A DNA stretch of 64,000 nt. Origin: Variovorax sp. OAS795. Its GTDB lineage: Bacteria > Pseudomonadota > Gammaproteobacteria > Burkholderiales > Burkholderiaceae_C. The stretch is taken from NCBI RefSeq assembly GCF_040546685.1, contig NZ_JBEPOH010000001.1:3162001-3226000 (forward strand), given 5' to 3'. The notes under the pieces were generated by a model. That model saw only the letters and a list, made by a program, of their open reading frames with translations. It was not told the origin of the DNA and did no database searches. Numbering within the stretch: position 1 is the stretch's first letter; every line of letters starts with the position of its first letter. A program made the position numbers and the translations under genes. Positions 16,519 to 24,573 of the stretch are shown here, in pieces.

Positions 16519-17471
16519 CAGAAGTAACCGTCTTTCTTTCGTTTTTCCATCGAAGCCTCGGACGTCATGTCGTCCATCCGCGTCGCGCCGCGCTCGCTCA
16601 CGTCGACCGACAGCGTCTCCAGCACCACGTCGCCGGCGTCGGCGGCCAGGCTCTCGACCGGGCAGGTGGTCGTGATGTCGCCCACGGTGCGAAAGCGCAC
16701 GTCGCGCACCTGCACGGTTTCGCCGTCGCGCGGTGGGGTCAGTTCGGTCACCGGCACCAGCAGGCCGCGGCGCTCCACCACTTCACGCTTGTGCGTGTAG
16801 TAGATCGAGGGCAGGCCGACGTGCTCGCGCTCGATGTATTGCCACACGTCGAGCTCGGTCCAGTTCGAGATCGGGAACACGCGAAAGTGCTCGCCCGGTG
16901 CGAGGCGCGTGTTGAACAGCGTCCACAGCTCGGGGCGCTGGTCCTTGGGCTGCCATTGGCCGAAGCTGTCGCGGTGCGAAAAGATGCGTTCCTTGGCGCG
17001 GGCCTTTTCCTCGTCGCGGCGGGCGCCGCCGATGAGCGCGTCGAAGCGGAATTCCTCGATGGCCTCGAGCAGCGTGACCGACTGGTGCGCATTGCGCGAT
17101 TCGCCCGGGTGCGCCAGGCGCACGGTGCCGCGCGCCATCGAATCCTCGACGCTGCGCACGATGAGCTCGGCGCCGAGTTCCTGGGCGCGCTGGTCGCGGT
17201 AGGCCGTCACTTCGGGAAAGTTGTGGCCGGTGTCGATCATCAGCAGCGGGTAAGGGATGCGGCCCGCGCCGAAGGCCTTCTCGGCGCACTTCAGCAGCAC
17301 CAGCGAATCCTTGCCGCCCGAGAACAGCAGGGTGGGGCGCTCGAAAGCGGCCGCCACTTCGCGCAGGATGAAAATCGTTTCTTCCTCGAGGGCGTCGAGG
17401 TGGGTATTGGACAGGTGCGCAGGAGAGTGCATGGGCGGCGCCAGCAGTTCGGATTCGGTACGGGCGTTCAT
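16518..17471 (-). CDS. cysD: Sulfate adenylyltransferase subunit 2
   Basis: A 317-aa PP-loop enzyme that adenylates sulfate to APS with CysN. The PP motif LLFSGGKDSLVLLKCAEKAF sits near residue 47 and MIDTGHNFPEV follows near 78. Length is close to the usual 302-aa form with a slightly longer N-terminus. It lies between cysH and cysN; the cysH-cysD gap is about 43 bp. Confidence 0.96.
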   Translation of the reverse strand: MNARTESELLAPPMHSPAHLSNTHLDALEEETIFILREVAAAFERPTLLFSGGKDSLVLLKCAEKAFGAGRIPYPLLMIDTGHNFPEVTAYRDQRAQELGAELIVRSVEDSMARGTVRLAHPGESRNAHQSVTLLEAIEEFRFDALIGGARRDEEKARAKERIFSHRDSFGQWQPKDQRPELWTLFNTRLAPGEHFRVFPISNWTELDVWQYIEREHVGLPSIYYTHKREVVERRGLLVPVTELTPPRDGETVQVRDVRFRTVGDITTTCPVESLAADAGDVVLETLSVDVSERGATRMDDMTSEASMEKRKKDGYF

Positions 17472-17514
17472 GGAATTGGGGGTGCTGGATGCGGTGGGAA
17501 CGGGGCGGTGGCGC

Positions 17515-18162
17515 TCAGTGCGACAGGTGCAATCCGCATTCGCGGTTGTCTTCGCCCTTGGTCGGGTCCACGTAGTCGAAGTTGTTCGGCAGGCCGTGGG
17601 CCTCGCAATAGGTGTACAGGTCCTTGGACGACCAATGCAAGAGCGGCGCGACCTTGATCAGGCCGTCGGGATTGACGCTGACCGGGTCCATCTGTGCGCG
17701 CACGGCCGTGTCGGTGGCCCTGAGCGCCGTGAACCAGACCTTCGGCGCGGTTTCGCGCAGCGCGCGTGCAAAGGGCTCCAGCTTCACTTCCTCGGTGAAC
17801 GCGGCATGGCGCGGGTCGTCGAGCGCCGGGGTCGGGCCTTCGACCGCTTCGCGGTGCGCACGCGAGCGGCGCGGCAGGTAGATGTGCAGGCGAAGGCCCA
17901 GCTGCCCGGTCACCTCGTCGGCAAAGCGATAGGTGGCTTCGGTGTTGTAGCCGTTGTCCATCCAGATCACGGGAACATCCGGCTTGGCGCGCGCGACCAT
18001 GTGAAGGATCACGGCCTCGAACGGACGGAAGTTGGTCGTGACGATCGAGGGCTGGCCGAGGCCGATCGCCCAGTCCACCAGGCCCTCGGCGTTGCGGCCG
18101 AGCTCGGTGTTGATGCGTGCGAAGTCGATGTCCGTGGCGATGCTCATGTCGGAGGTTCCCAT
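17515..18162 (-). CDS. cysH: PAPS/APS reductase family protein
   Basis: A 215-aa reductase that makes sulfite from activated sulfate. The C-terminal RECGLHLSH carries the catalytic cysteine, and the ATP-pyrophosphatase-fold core is visible (FRPFEAVILHMVARAKPDVP, VIWMDNGYNTEATYRFADEV). It lacks the CC...CxxC cluster that marks 4Fe-4S APS reductases, so by motif it is the PAPS type. It is shorter than E. coli CysH (about 244 aa). An internal ATG at 18147 is an alternative start. No APS kinase is seen in the window. Confidence 0.88.
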   Translation of the reverse strand: MGTSDMSIATDIDFARINTELGRNAEGLVDWAIGLGQPSIVTTNFRPFEAVILHMVARAKPDVPVIWMDNGYNTEATYRFADEVTGQLGLRLHIYLPRRSRAHREAVEGPTPALDDPRHAAFTEEVKLEPFARALRETAPKVWFTALRATDTAVRAQMDPVSVNPDGLIKVAPLLHWSSKDLYTYCEAHGLPNNFDYVDPTKGEDNRECGLHLSH

Positions 18163-18168
18163 GCGGGC

Positions 18169-18564
18169 TCAGGCGGCGGCCGCGAAGTGCGGCACGGTCT
18201 TGACCGCGTCGCCCTGGTAGAAGGCGGAAAAACGGTCGAACTGGCGCTGCGCGTCGGTGGCGTCCACGCCTTCCTTCAGCACGGCGCTGGAGAAGCCGGT
18301 GCGCTCCATCTGCACCAGCTGGTCGATCAGCACGTCGCCGGTGGCGCGGATGTCGCCCTTGAAGCCGAGCCGGCGGCGCAGCAGGAAGGCCTGGCTGTAG
18401 GCGCGGCCGTCGGTGAACTTCGGAAAGTTCAGGTCGATGCGCTCGATGTCTTCCAGGCACACCTCGATGGCGAGCGGGTCGGCATCGTTGGGCAGCTGCA
18501 GCACCTTCGGGTCGCCGTCGTCAATGTGTTCCTCGGCGGCCAGGATGTTCAGTTTGCGGCTCAT
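18169..18564 (-). CDS. DUF934 protein associated with sulfite reductase
   Basis: A 131-aa soluble protein of DUF934, a family nearly always next to cysI in proteobacteria. Typical motifs are IERIDLNFPKFTDGRAYSQA and LLRRRLGFKGDIRATGDVL, then QLVQMERTGFSSAVL. The biochemical role is unsettled; a part in electron transfer or assembly of the sulfite reductase is often assumed. The ATG overlaps the cysI stop as ATGA, and its stop lies 6 bp before the cysH ATG. Confidence 0.93.
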   Translation of the reverse strand: MSRKLNILAAEEHIDDGDPKVLQLPNDADPLAIEVCLEDIERIDLNFPKFTDGRAYSQAFLLRRRLGFKGDIRATGDVLIDQLVQMERTGFSSAVLKEGVDATDAQRQFDRFSAFYQGDAVKTVPHFAAAA

Positions 18565-20339
18565 GCTGCTTCCTCCTCCTTGAAGCGCGCACCGTTGGCG
18601 GCGGCCTTGAAGGGGTCCTGGCCCACGCGGCGAAGGGTGTCGATGAAGGTCTCGCCGCCTTCGCGCGTGTCGCGGTAGGTGGTGAGCACGGCCTCGATCA
18701 CGCCCGGCACTTCGGCCGCCGAGAACGAGGGTCCGACCACCTTGCCGGCCTGCGGCGTGCCGCTGAGCGCGGAACCGTCGGAGCCGCCCAGGGTGACCTG
18801 GTACCACTCCTTGCCGTCCTTGTCGACGCCCAGGATGCCGATGTGCCCGCTGTGGTGATGGCCGCAGGAATTGATGCAGCCGCTGATGTGCAGGTCGATC
18901 TCGCCCAGGTCGTCGAGCTCGTCGAGGTCTTGGTAACGCTCGGTGATGGCCTCGGCGATCGGAATGGAGCGCGCATTGGCCAGCGCGCAGAAATCGCCGC
19001 CGGGGCAGGCGATCATGTCGGTGAGCAGGTGCACGTTGGCGCTGGCAAAGCCGGCCGCGCGGGCCGCGAGCCACAGCGCATGCAGGTCTTCGGCATGCAC
19101 CCAGGGCAGCACGACGTTCTGGTCGTGCGTGACGCGGGCTTCGCCGGCCGAGAAGCGGTCGGCCAGTTCGGCCAGCGTGTCGAGCTGGTCGGCCGAGGCA
19201 TCGCCGGGCGCCTGCTTCAGGCGCTTGAAGGAGAGCGTCACGGCGCGCAGTGCGGGGTTCTTGTGCGCGGCCACGTTGCGGGCCAGCCAGCGGGCGAACA
19301 ACACGTCGTCGGCGGCATGGGCGCGCAGCTCGGCGTCGGTCTTCTCGGCGCTTTGCAGCACGCGGGTCGCGAGCGTCGGCGGCACGAAGGAGGCGGCCAC
19401 GCGGTCGAACTCTTCCTGCGTGATGGTGTGCGGTGCGCCGTCGTGCTCGATGATCTGCTTGTATTCGGCCTCGACATCGTCGATGTAGCGCTGGCCTTCG
19501 GCCTTCACCAGGATCTTGATGCGCGCCTTGTAGATGTTGTCGCGGCGGCCGTAGCGGTTGTAGACCCGGATCACCGCTTCGAGGTAATTCATGATCTGCT
19601 GCCACGGCAGGAACTCGCGCAGCACGGTGCCGATGATCGGCGTGCGGCCCATGCCGCCGCCCACCTGCACGCGAAAGCCGATCTCGCCGGCTTCGTTCTT
19701 CACGATCTTGAGGCCCACGTCGTGCCAGCCGGTGGCGGCGCGGTCTTCGGCGGCGCCGGTGATCGCGATCTTGAACTTGCGAGGCAGGAACGCGAACTCG
19801 GGGTGCAGCGTGCTCCACTGGCGCATGATTTCGGCGTAGGGGCGCGGATCGGCGATCTCGTCGACCGCGATGCCGGCGCGCTCGTCACTCGTGATGTTGC
19901 GGATGCAGTTGCCGCTGGTCTGGATGCCGTGCATGTCCACCGAGGCCAGCAGGTCCATCACGTCGGCCGACTTGGCGAGCGGGATCCAGTTGTACTGCAC
20001 GTTCTGGCGCGTCGAGAAATGCGCATAGTGCGTGGGCAGCTTGTGGCTGCCGAGCAGGCCCTGCGTTTCGATGGCCTTGCGGTAGACCTCCGCTTCGGGC
20101 TCGTCGTACTCGCGGGCAATGCGGGCCAGCACGCGCAGCTGGCGGCTCGAAAGTTCGCCATAAGGCACGGCCACGCGAAGCATGGGTGCATAGCGCTGCA
20201 CGTACCAGCCGTTTTGCAGCCGCAGCGGGCGAAACTCGTCTTCGGCAAGCTTGCCCTTTTGCCAGCGCTCGAGCTGGTCTCTGAATTGGGCAGCGCGTTG
20301 GCGAACGAACTGGCGATCGAAGTCTGTGTATTGGTACAT
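18561..20339 (-). CDS. cysI: Sulfite/nitrite reductase haemoprotein
   Basis: A 592-aa sirohaem/4Fe-4S enzyme reducing sulfite to sulfide. The cluster cysteines are in ACPGGDFCALAN and SGCINSCGHHHSGHIG, both in the C-terminal third. Substrate-side motifs include GNCIRNIT and VQVGGGMGRTPIIG. The start at 20339 (MYQYTDFDRQFV) is chosen over an ATG 13 codons upstream because homologues begin this way. No cysJ flavoprotein is nearby; ferredoxin and FNR genes end the same operon, so electrons probably come from ferredoxin. First gene of the operon. Confidence 0.95.
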   Translation of the reverse strand: MYQYTDFDRQFVRQRAAQFRDQLERWQKGKLAEDEFRPLRLQNGWYVQRYAPMLRVAVPYGELSSRQLRVLARIAREYDEPEAEVYRKAIETQGLLGSHKLPTHYAHFSTRQNVQYNWIPLAKSADVMDLLASVDMHGIQTSGNCIRNITSDERAGIAVDEIADPRPYAEIMRQWSTLHPEFAFLPRKFKIAITGAAEDRAATGWHDVGLKIVKNEAGEIGFRVQVGGGMGRTPIIGTVLREFLPWQQIMNYLEAVIRVYNRYGRRDNIYKARIKILVKAEGQRYIDDVEAEYKQIIEHDGAPHTITQEEFDRVAASFVPPTLATRVLQSAEKTDAELRAHAADDVLFARWLARNVAAHKNPALRAVTLSFKRLKQAPGDASADQLDTLAELADRFSAGEARVTHDQNVVLPWVHAEDLHALWLAARAAGFASANVHLLTDMIACPGGDFCALANARSIPIAEAITERYQDLDELDDLGEIDLHISGCINSCGHHHSGHIGILGVDKDGKEWYQVTLGGSDGSALSGTPQAGKVVGPSFSAAEVPGVIEAVLTTYRDTREGGETFIDTLRRVGQDPFKAAANGARFKEEEAA

Positions 20340-20667
20340 CGTGTGATTCTTGAAGAAGGTGCGGTGCCGCACGTCCAACGGGGCGCCCCAGCAAGAAGCC
20401 GCGATTTTGTAAGCGCGGCTTATGGAAGCAAACTATTTTTTGGTTCGCGCTTTATGCGGATAAGCTTATTCTTCAATGCCCATGCGGGTTTCCGGGCGGT
20501 TGAATGCTTATTCTGGATAAGGCGGGAGTACTCTCGCAAGGCAAGGATAACGCCCGCGGGCGATTCGCGTTTGTCCACTCTCTCCCTGGGGAGAGGGCAG
20601 TTGCGCAAGGTTTACCGCTGCCGGCCCTCACCCCAGCCCTCTCCCGGAGGGAGAGGGAGTAATACTT
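20340..20667. promoter_or_regulatory. cys operon control region and REP-like hairpins
   Basis: No gene seen. The half next to cysI is AT-rich and holds the perfect 10-bp palindrome ATAAGCTTAT at 20460-20469 and related TTATTC/GGATAA sequences near 20508-20520. These are reasonable candidate sites for the CysB-type LysR regulator, but no consensus is strict enough to assign. The half next to the M55 peptidase gene holds two GC-rich hairpins (20580-20595 and 20637-20657). Confidence 0.5.
20625..20660. repeat. REP-like palindromic repeat, copy 1
   Basis: CCCTCACCCC followed by CCCTCTCCC at 20637-20645, a GGA loop and GGGAGAGGG at 20649-20657. The same 36-base arrangement occurs at 59033-59068 with 30 of 36 bases identical. 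Lies after the M55 peptidase stop, where it may slow or end transcription on the minus strand. Confidence 0.75.
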
Positions 20668-21486
20668 TCAGCGCAGCATCGACGACATGGCTGAACAGCA
20701 GTTCAGCATTCGCACCGCAGCTTCCACGGTTTCGGCGGTGAATCGAAGGGTCACGCCGTCGACACGCTCGAAAGCTGGCCACTGGCAGAACAGGTCGGCC
20801 ATCGCCGGCGACTGGGTGCGCAGCGTGACCACCTGCGGACCCTTGAAGACCAGCGGTCTTGCATCGGCGCGCCCGGCCAGCGCTTGCATCACGCCGGCCC
20901 GGATCGCCTCGCGCGACTGCTCGGGCGACAGCGACACGCCGCTGGTGAATCCGGTGGCGCGCTTGGTCTCGACAAAGACCGCCCGCGGAAAGAGCGCCCG
21001 GTTCTCGGCGATGAACACATCGTCCCCGCTGGCCATGACGACCGGCGCGCCGTATTCGCCCGCCAATGCGCCATAGAGTCCGGCTTCGCCCAGTTCCTGG
21101 TCGCCCAGCCGGATGCCGGCAAAGGCAAAGCTGTTGATGGTGTGGGCCAGGATGCCGCGCCCCTGCGCGCGCGAGTGGTAGCCCACCATGCAGACGGCGT
21201 CCACGCCTTCCTCGACGCCCGCCACCATGCTCAGGTAGCGCGGCTTGCCCTGCACCGCGCGGGCGCGGGGGTCGAGCACGTCGGGCGGCATGTTGCGAAA
21301 GCCGCCGTGCGAGTCGTTGACCAGCACTTCGGTCGCGCCGGCCTCGAAGGCACCCGCAATGGCCGCGTTGGCCTCTTGCGCCATCAGCAGCCGGGCGCGC
21401 TCGAACTCCGGATTGCCGGGGCGCGTCTGCTCCGCGTGGTAGACGCCCGCGACGCCTTCGATGTCGGTGGAGATCAGGACTTTCAT
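20668..21486 (-). CDS. M55-family D-aminopeptidase
   Basis: A 272-aa zinc peptidase of the DppA family. The metal-binding start is STDIEGVAGVYHAEQT, with VLVNDSHGG, MVGYHSRAQGRG and LAHTINSFAF further on. DppA-type enzymes remove N-terminal D-amino acids from peptides. The ATG overlaps the stop of the DmpA-type peptidase as ATGA. It is the last gene of the glutathione/peptide import operon, so it probably acts on peptides brought in by the transporter. Confidence 0.9.
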   Translation of the reverse strand: MKVLISTDIEGVAGVYHAEQTRPGNPEFERARLLMAQEANAAIAGAFEAGATEVLVNDSHGGFRNMPPDVLDPRARAVQGKPRYLSMVAGVEEGVDAVCMVGYHSRAQGRGILAHTINSFAFAGIRLGDQELGEAGLYGALAGEYGAPVVMASGDDVFIAENRALFPRAVFVETKRATGFTSGVSLSPEQSREAIRAGVMQALAGRADARPLVFKGPQVVTLRTQSPAMADLFCQWPAFERVDGVTLRFTAETVEAAVRMLNCCSAMSSMLR

Positions 21487-22562
21487 GGGGCGTTCGTCGG
21501 TGCGAGAGAAGAAAGAGCGGAAGAGGGCAGCAATTCGGTCAGCGTCGCCCGGTGGTGGCCGTCGCGCCCGGTCACGGGCGTGGCGTGCCACAGTGCATGA
21601 AGTATGGCTTGCTCCGTGCTGTCCGCGGCGGCCTCGAACAGCCCGTCGAGCAGGCTCTCGTGCACCATCGCGATGGCGGGCATCGGGCGCTGCGCAACGT
21701 CGGGCACGGTGTAGGCGGTGGAAAAGGCCAGCACGATGTCGCCGCTGCCGTGGCCGAAGACCGAGCCGGTGCGTGCCAACCCCGCGCCCGCGCGCAGCGC
21801 CAGCCGGCGCAGTTGGCGAGCGTCGAGCGGCGCGTCGGTGGCCAGCACGATGATGATCGAGCCCTTTTCCGGCTCCCTCGATGTCCGGCTGCCTTCCGCG
21901 GCCAGCCTGGCCACCAGTTGCTCGCCGACCGAATGGCCGGCCAGCACCAGTTGCGACGGCCGGCCGTAGTTGGCCAGCACCAGCGTGCCGACCGTGTGCA
22001 CGCCGCCGTGCTGCGACGACACGCGGCGCGATGCGCTCCCGATGCCGCCCTTGAGCTGGAAGCACGACATGCCGCGCCCGGCGCCCACGGAGCCTTGCGC
22101 GAAGTCGCTGCCGGCGCTCTCCAGCGCATGCAGGTAGTCGTCCTCGCTCACCGCCAGGCGCTGGATGTCGTTGAGAAACCCGTCGTTGCACTCGAACACC
22201 AGCGGGTTCACCGTGGGCAGCGCCCGGCCGCTCTCCGGGTTGGCTGCCACGCAATGGCGGATCTGCGCCGTGGACACGGTGCCGACGGAGAAGGTGTTGG
22301 TCAACGCGATCGGCGTCTCCAGCACGCCAAGCTCGGCCATCTGCACGAGGCCCACGCTCTTGCCGAAGCCGTTGAGCACCACGGCGGCAGCCGGCACCTT
22401 GTCGCGGAACGGGTCGCCGGCATGGGGCCGGATCACCGTCACGCCGGTTTGCACCGCGCCGTCATCGAGCGTCCGGTGGCCGATCGTGACGCCTTCGACG
22501 TCGGCGACGGTGTTGCGCAGGCCCTGGGGCAGGTGGCCGATGCGGGGTGGATTCAGTGCCAT
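21483..22562 (-). CDS. P1-family (DmpA/BapA) aminopeptidase
   Basis: A 359-aa Ntn-like self-cleaving peptidase. The likely autoprocessing site is G234-S235 in PEKGSIIIVLATDAPLD, with Ser235 becoming the nucleophile. Other family motifs are IGHLPQGLRNTVADVEGVTI at the start, GSVGAGRGMSCFQLKGGIGS, and FGHGSGDIVLAFSTAY. DmpA and BapA act on N-terminal D-Ala, L-Ala or beta-Ala residues. It begins 18 bp after the permease gene, and no signal peptide is seen. Confidence 0.92.
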   Translation of the reverse strand: MALNPPRIGHLPQGLRNTVADVEGVTIGHRTLDDGAVQTGVTVIRPHAGDPFRDKVPAAAVVLNGFGKSVGLVQMAELGVLETPIALTNTFSVGTVSTAQIRHCVAANPESGRALPTVNPLVFECNDGFLNDIQRLAVSEDDYLHALESAGSDFAQGSVGAGRGMSCFQLKGGIGSASRRVSSQHGGVHTVGTLVLANYGRPSQLVLAGHSVGEQLVARLAAEGSRTSREPEKGSIIIVLATDAPLDARQLRRLALRAGAGLARTGSVFGHGSGDIVLAFSTAYTVPDVAQRPMPAIAMVHESLLDGLFEAAADSTEQAILHALWHATPVTGRDGHHRATLTELLPSSALSSLAPTNAP

Positions 22563-22580
22563 GAAGCAGAAAGGAATGGC

Positions 22581-23510
22581 CTACTCGCGGTCGATCTTCG
22601 GGTCGAGTGCATCGCGCAGCGCGTCGCCCAGCAGGTTGAAGGCCAGCACGGTGAAGAAGATGGCCAGGCTCGGGAACAGCGCCACGTGGGGCGAGGTGAC
22701 CATGTCGGCACGCGCTTCGTTGAGCATGGCGCCCCACTCGGGTGTCGGCGGCTGCGCGCCCATGCCGAGGAACGAAAGGCTCGCCGCCGTGATGATCGAC
22801 GTACCCACGCGCATCGAGAAATACACCACGATCGAAGAGATGGTGCCCGGCAGGATGTGCCGCACGATGATGGTCCAGTCCGATGCGCCGATGCTGCGCT
22901 CGGCCTCGATGTAGGTCTGCTGCTTGAGCACCAGCGTGTTGCCGCGCACCAGCCGCGCGAAGGCCGGCACGCTGAACACCGACACCGCCACCACCACGTT
23001 GGTCATGCTGCTGCCCAGGATTGCGACCACGCCCAGCGCCAGCAGGATGCCCGGAAAGGCGAAGAGCACGTCGGAGATGCGCATCACGATGCGGTCCCAC
23101 CAGCCTTCGTAGTAGCCCGCGAGCAGGCCGAAGGCGGTGCCGACGAAGCCGCCCACCAGCACCGACAGGAAGCCCGCGGCCAGCGAGATGCGCGTGCCCA
23201 TCAGGATGCGGCTGAAGATGTCGCGCCCGAGCGGATCGACGCCGAACCAGTGCGTGGCCGAGGGCCCGGTGTTCAGCATGTCGTAGTCGAAGAAGTTCTC
23301 CGCATCGAAGGGCACGATCCACGGCGCGAACACCGCGATGAACACCAGCAGCAGCACGAAGGCCGCGGCGACGATGCCCACCGGTTGCTTCTTGAAGCGG
23401 CGCCAGCATTCGCCCCAGGGCGTGCGTACCTTGCCTGCGGTCTGCACCGCGGCCACGGGGGAAAGGGGAACGATGGTTTCGGCGGCAGGCATGCCGGAAG
23501 CTTGCGTCAT
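22581..23510 (-). CDS. gsiD: Peptide/glutathione ABC transporter permease (GsiD/DppC-like)
   Basis: A 309-aa inner-membrane permease with a long cytoplasmic N-terminus and six hydrophobic segments. DppC-family motifs are [24 protein letters not shown], and the EAA loop [23 protein letters not shown]. The start at 23510 (MTQASGMPA) lies 10 bp after the gsiC stop; upstream ATGs in frame would fall inside gsiC. It pairs with GsiC. Confidence 0.9.
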   Translation of the reverse strand: MTQASGMPAAETIVPLSPVAAVQTAGKVRTPWGECWRRFKKQPVGIVAAAFVLLLVFIAVFAPWIVPFDAENFFDYDMLNTGPSATHWFGVDPLGRDIFSRILMGTRISLAAGFLSVLVGGFVGTAFGLLAGYYEGWWDRIVMRISDVLFAFPGILLALGVVAILGSSMTNVVVAVSVFSVPAFARLVRGNTLVLKQQTYIEAERSIGASDWTIIVRHILPGTISSIVVYFSMRVGTSIITAASLSFLGMGAQPPTPEWGAMLNEARADMVTSPHVALFPSLAIFFTVLAFNLLGDALRDALDPKIDRE

Positions 23511-23520
23511 GGCTGCTTGC

Positions 23521-24441
23521 TCACTTGTAGCGGATGGTGGGATTGATGAAGCCATACAGCACATCGACCACCAGGTTGATCAGAATGAACTCGAGCGAGA
23601 ACAGCAGCACCAGCGTCTGAATCACGGGGTAGTCGCGCATCTGCACGGCATCGACCAAGAGGCGGCCGAGGCCGGGCCAGTTGAAGACCGCCTCGACCAG
23701 GATCGAGCCGCCGAGCAGAAAGCCGAACTGCAGGCCCATCATCGTGACCACCGGAATGAGCGCATTGCGCAGGCAGTGCTTGACGATGACGGTGCGTTCG
23801 CGCACGCCCTTGGCGCGTGCGGTGCGCACGAAGTCTTCCTGGATCACTTCGACGAACGATGCGCGGGTGAAGCGGGCCATCACCGCGGCCACCGCCGCGC
23901 CCAGCGTGATCGAGGGCAGGATGTAGTGTTTCCAGCTGCTGGCACCCACCGTCGGCAGCCAGCCGAGCTGGACCGAAAAGATCTGCATCAGCAGCATGCC
24001 GAGGGCGAATGCCGGAAACGAGATGCCCGACACCGCCAGCGTCATGCCGAGCCGGTCGGGCCACTGGTTGCGGAACACGGCCGAGACAATGCCGATGCCC
24101 ATGCCGAAGATCACGGCCCACACCATGCTGGTGATGGTCAGCATCACCGTCGGGAAGAAGCGCTCGGCAATCTCCGTGGACACCGGCCGCCGCGTGCGGA
24201 TCGAGGTGCCGAAGTCGGCCTGGAGCATGTGGGTGAAGAAGTTCGCGAACTGCTGCGGCAGCGGCTTGTCCAGGCCCAGCTCCTGGCGCACCATGGCCAC
24301 CGTCTCCTCATTGGCATCCTGGCCGGCGGCAAGGCGCGCCGGGTCGCCGGGCAGCATGTGGACGAACAGGAACACCAGCACCGCCACGATCAGCAGCGTG
24401 GGAACGAGGCCCAACAGTCGTTTGAGAAAGTAATTCAGCAT
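23521..24441 (-). CDS. gsiC: Peptide/glutathione ABC transporter permease (GsiC/DppB-like)
   Basis: A 306-aa permease with six membrane segments, starting [20 protein letters not shown]. DppB-family features are the [15 protein letters not shown] loop, [19 protein letters not shown], and the EAA loop [20 protein letters not shown]. About 130 bp with two hairpins separate it from gsiB. E. coli has the same order iaaA-gsiA-gsiB-gsiC-gsiD. Confidence 0.9.
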   Translation of the reverse strand: MLNYFLKRLLGLVPTLLIVAVLVFLFVHMLPGDPARLAAGQDANEETVAMVRQELGLDKPLPQQFANFFTHMLQADFGTSIRTRRPVSTEIAERFFPTVMLTITSMVWAVIFGMGIGIVSAVFRNQWPDRLGMTLAVSGISFPAFALGMLLMQIFSVQLGWLPTVGASSWKHYILPSITLGAAVAAVMARFTRASFVEVIQEDFVRTARAKGVRERTVIVKHCLRNALIPVVTMMGLQFGFLLGGSILVEAVFNWPGLGRLLVDAVQMRDYPVIQTLVLLFSLEFILINLVVDVLYGFINPTIRYK

Positions 24442-24524
24442 GGCATACAGACAGTCACCCCTCATTGGGGCCTAGGGGCCGATCGGGAGACACCGCGGAA
24501 CCGGCTTTGCCGGGCCGCTGGTCG

Positions 24525-24562
24525 CCCCCTCGAGGGGGAGGCGGCTACACGAAGTGAGCCGC
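24525..24562. repeat. Two hairpins between gsiB and gsiC
   Basis: CCCCCTCGAGGGGG at 24525-24538 is a perfect 14-bp palindrome, and GCGGCT at 24541-24546 pairs with AGCCGC at 24557-24562. They follow the gsiB stop within 40 nt on the minus strand. Hairpins here commonly stabilise the binding-protein mRNA or attenuate the permease genes, so GsiB is made in excess. Confidence 0.6.
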
Positions 24563-24573
24563 TTCGGGGTGGG

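Noticed and set aside
21552..23546. A 664-codon plus-strand frame
   Set aside because: His/Arg/Gln-rich composition and antisense to two well-supported genes.
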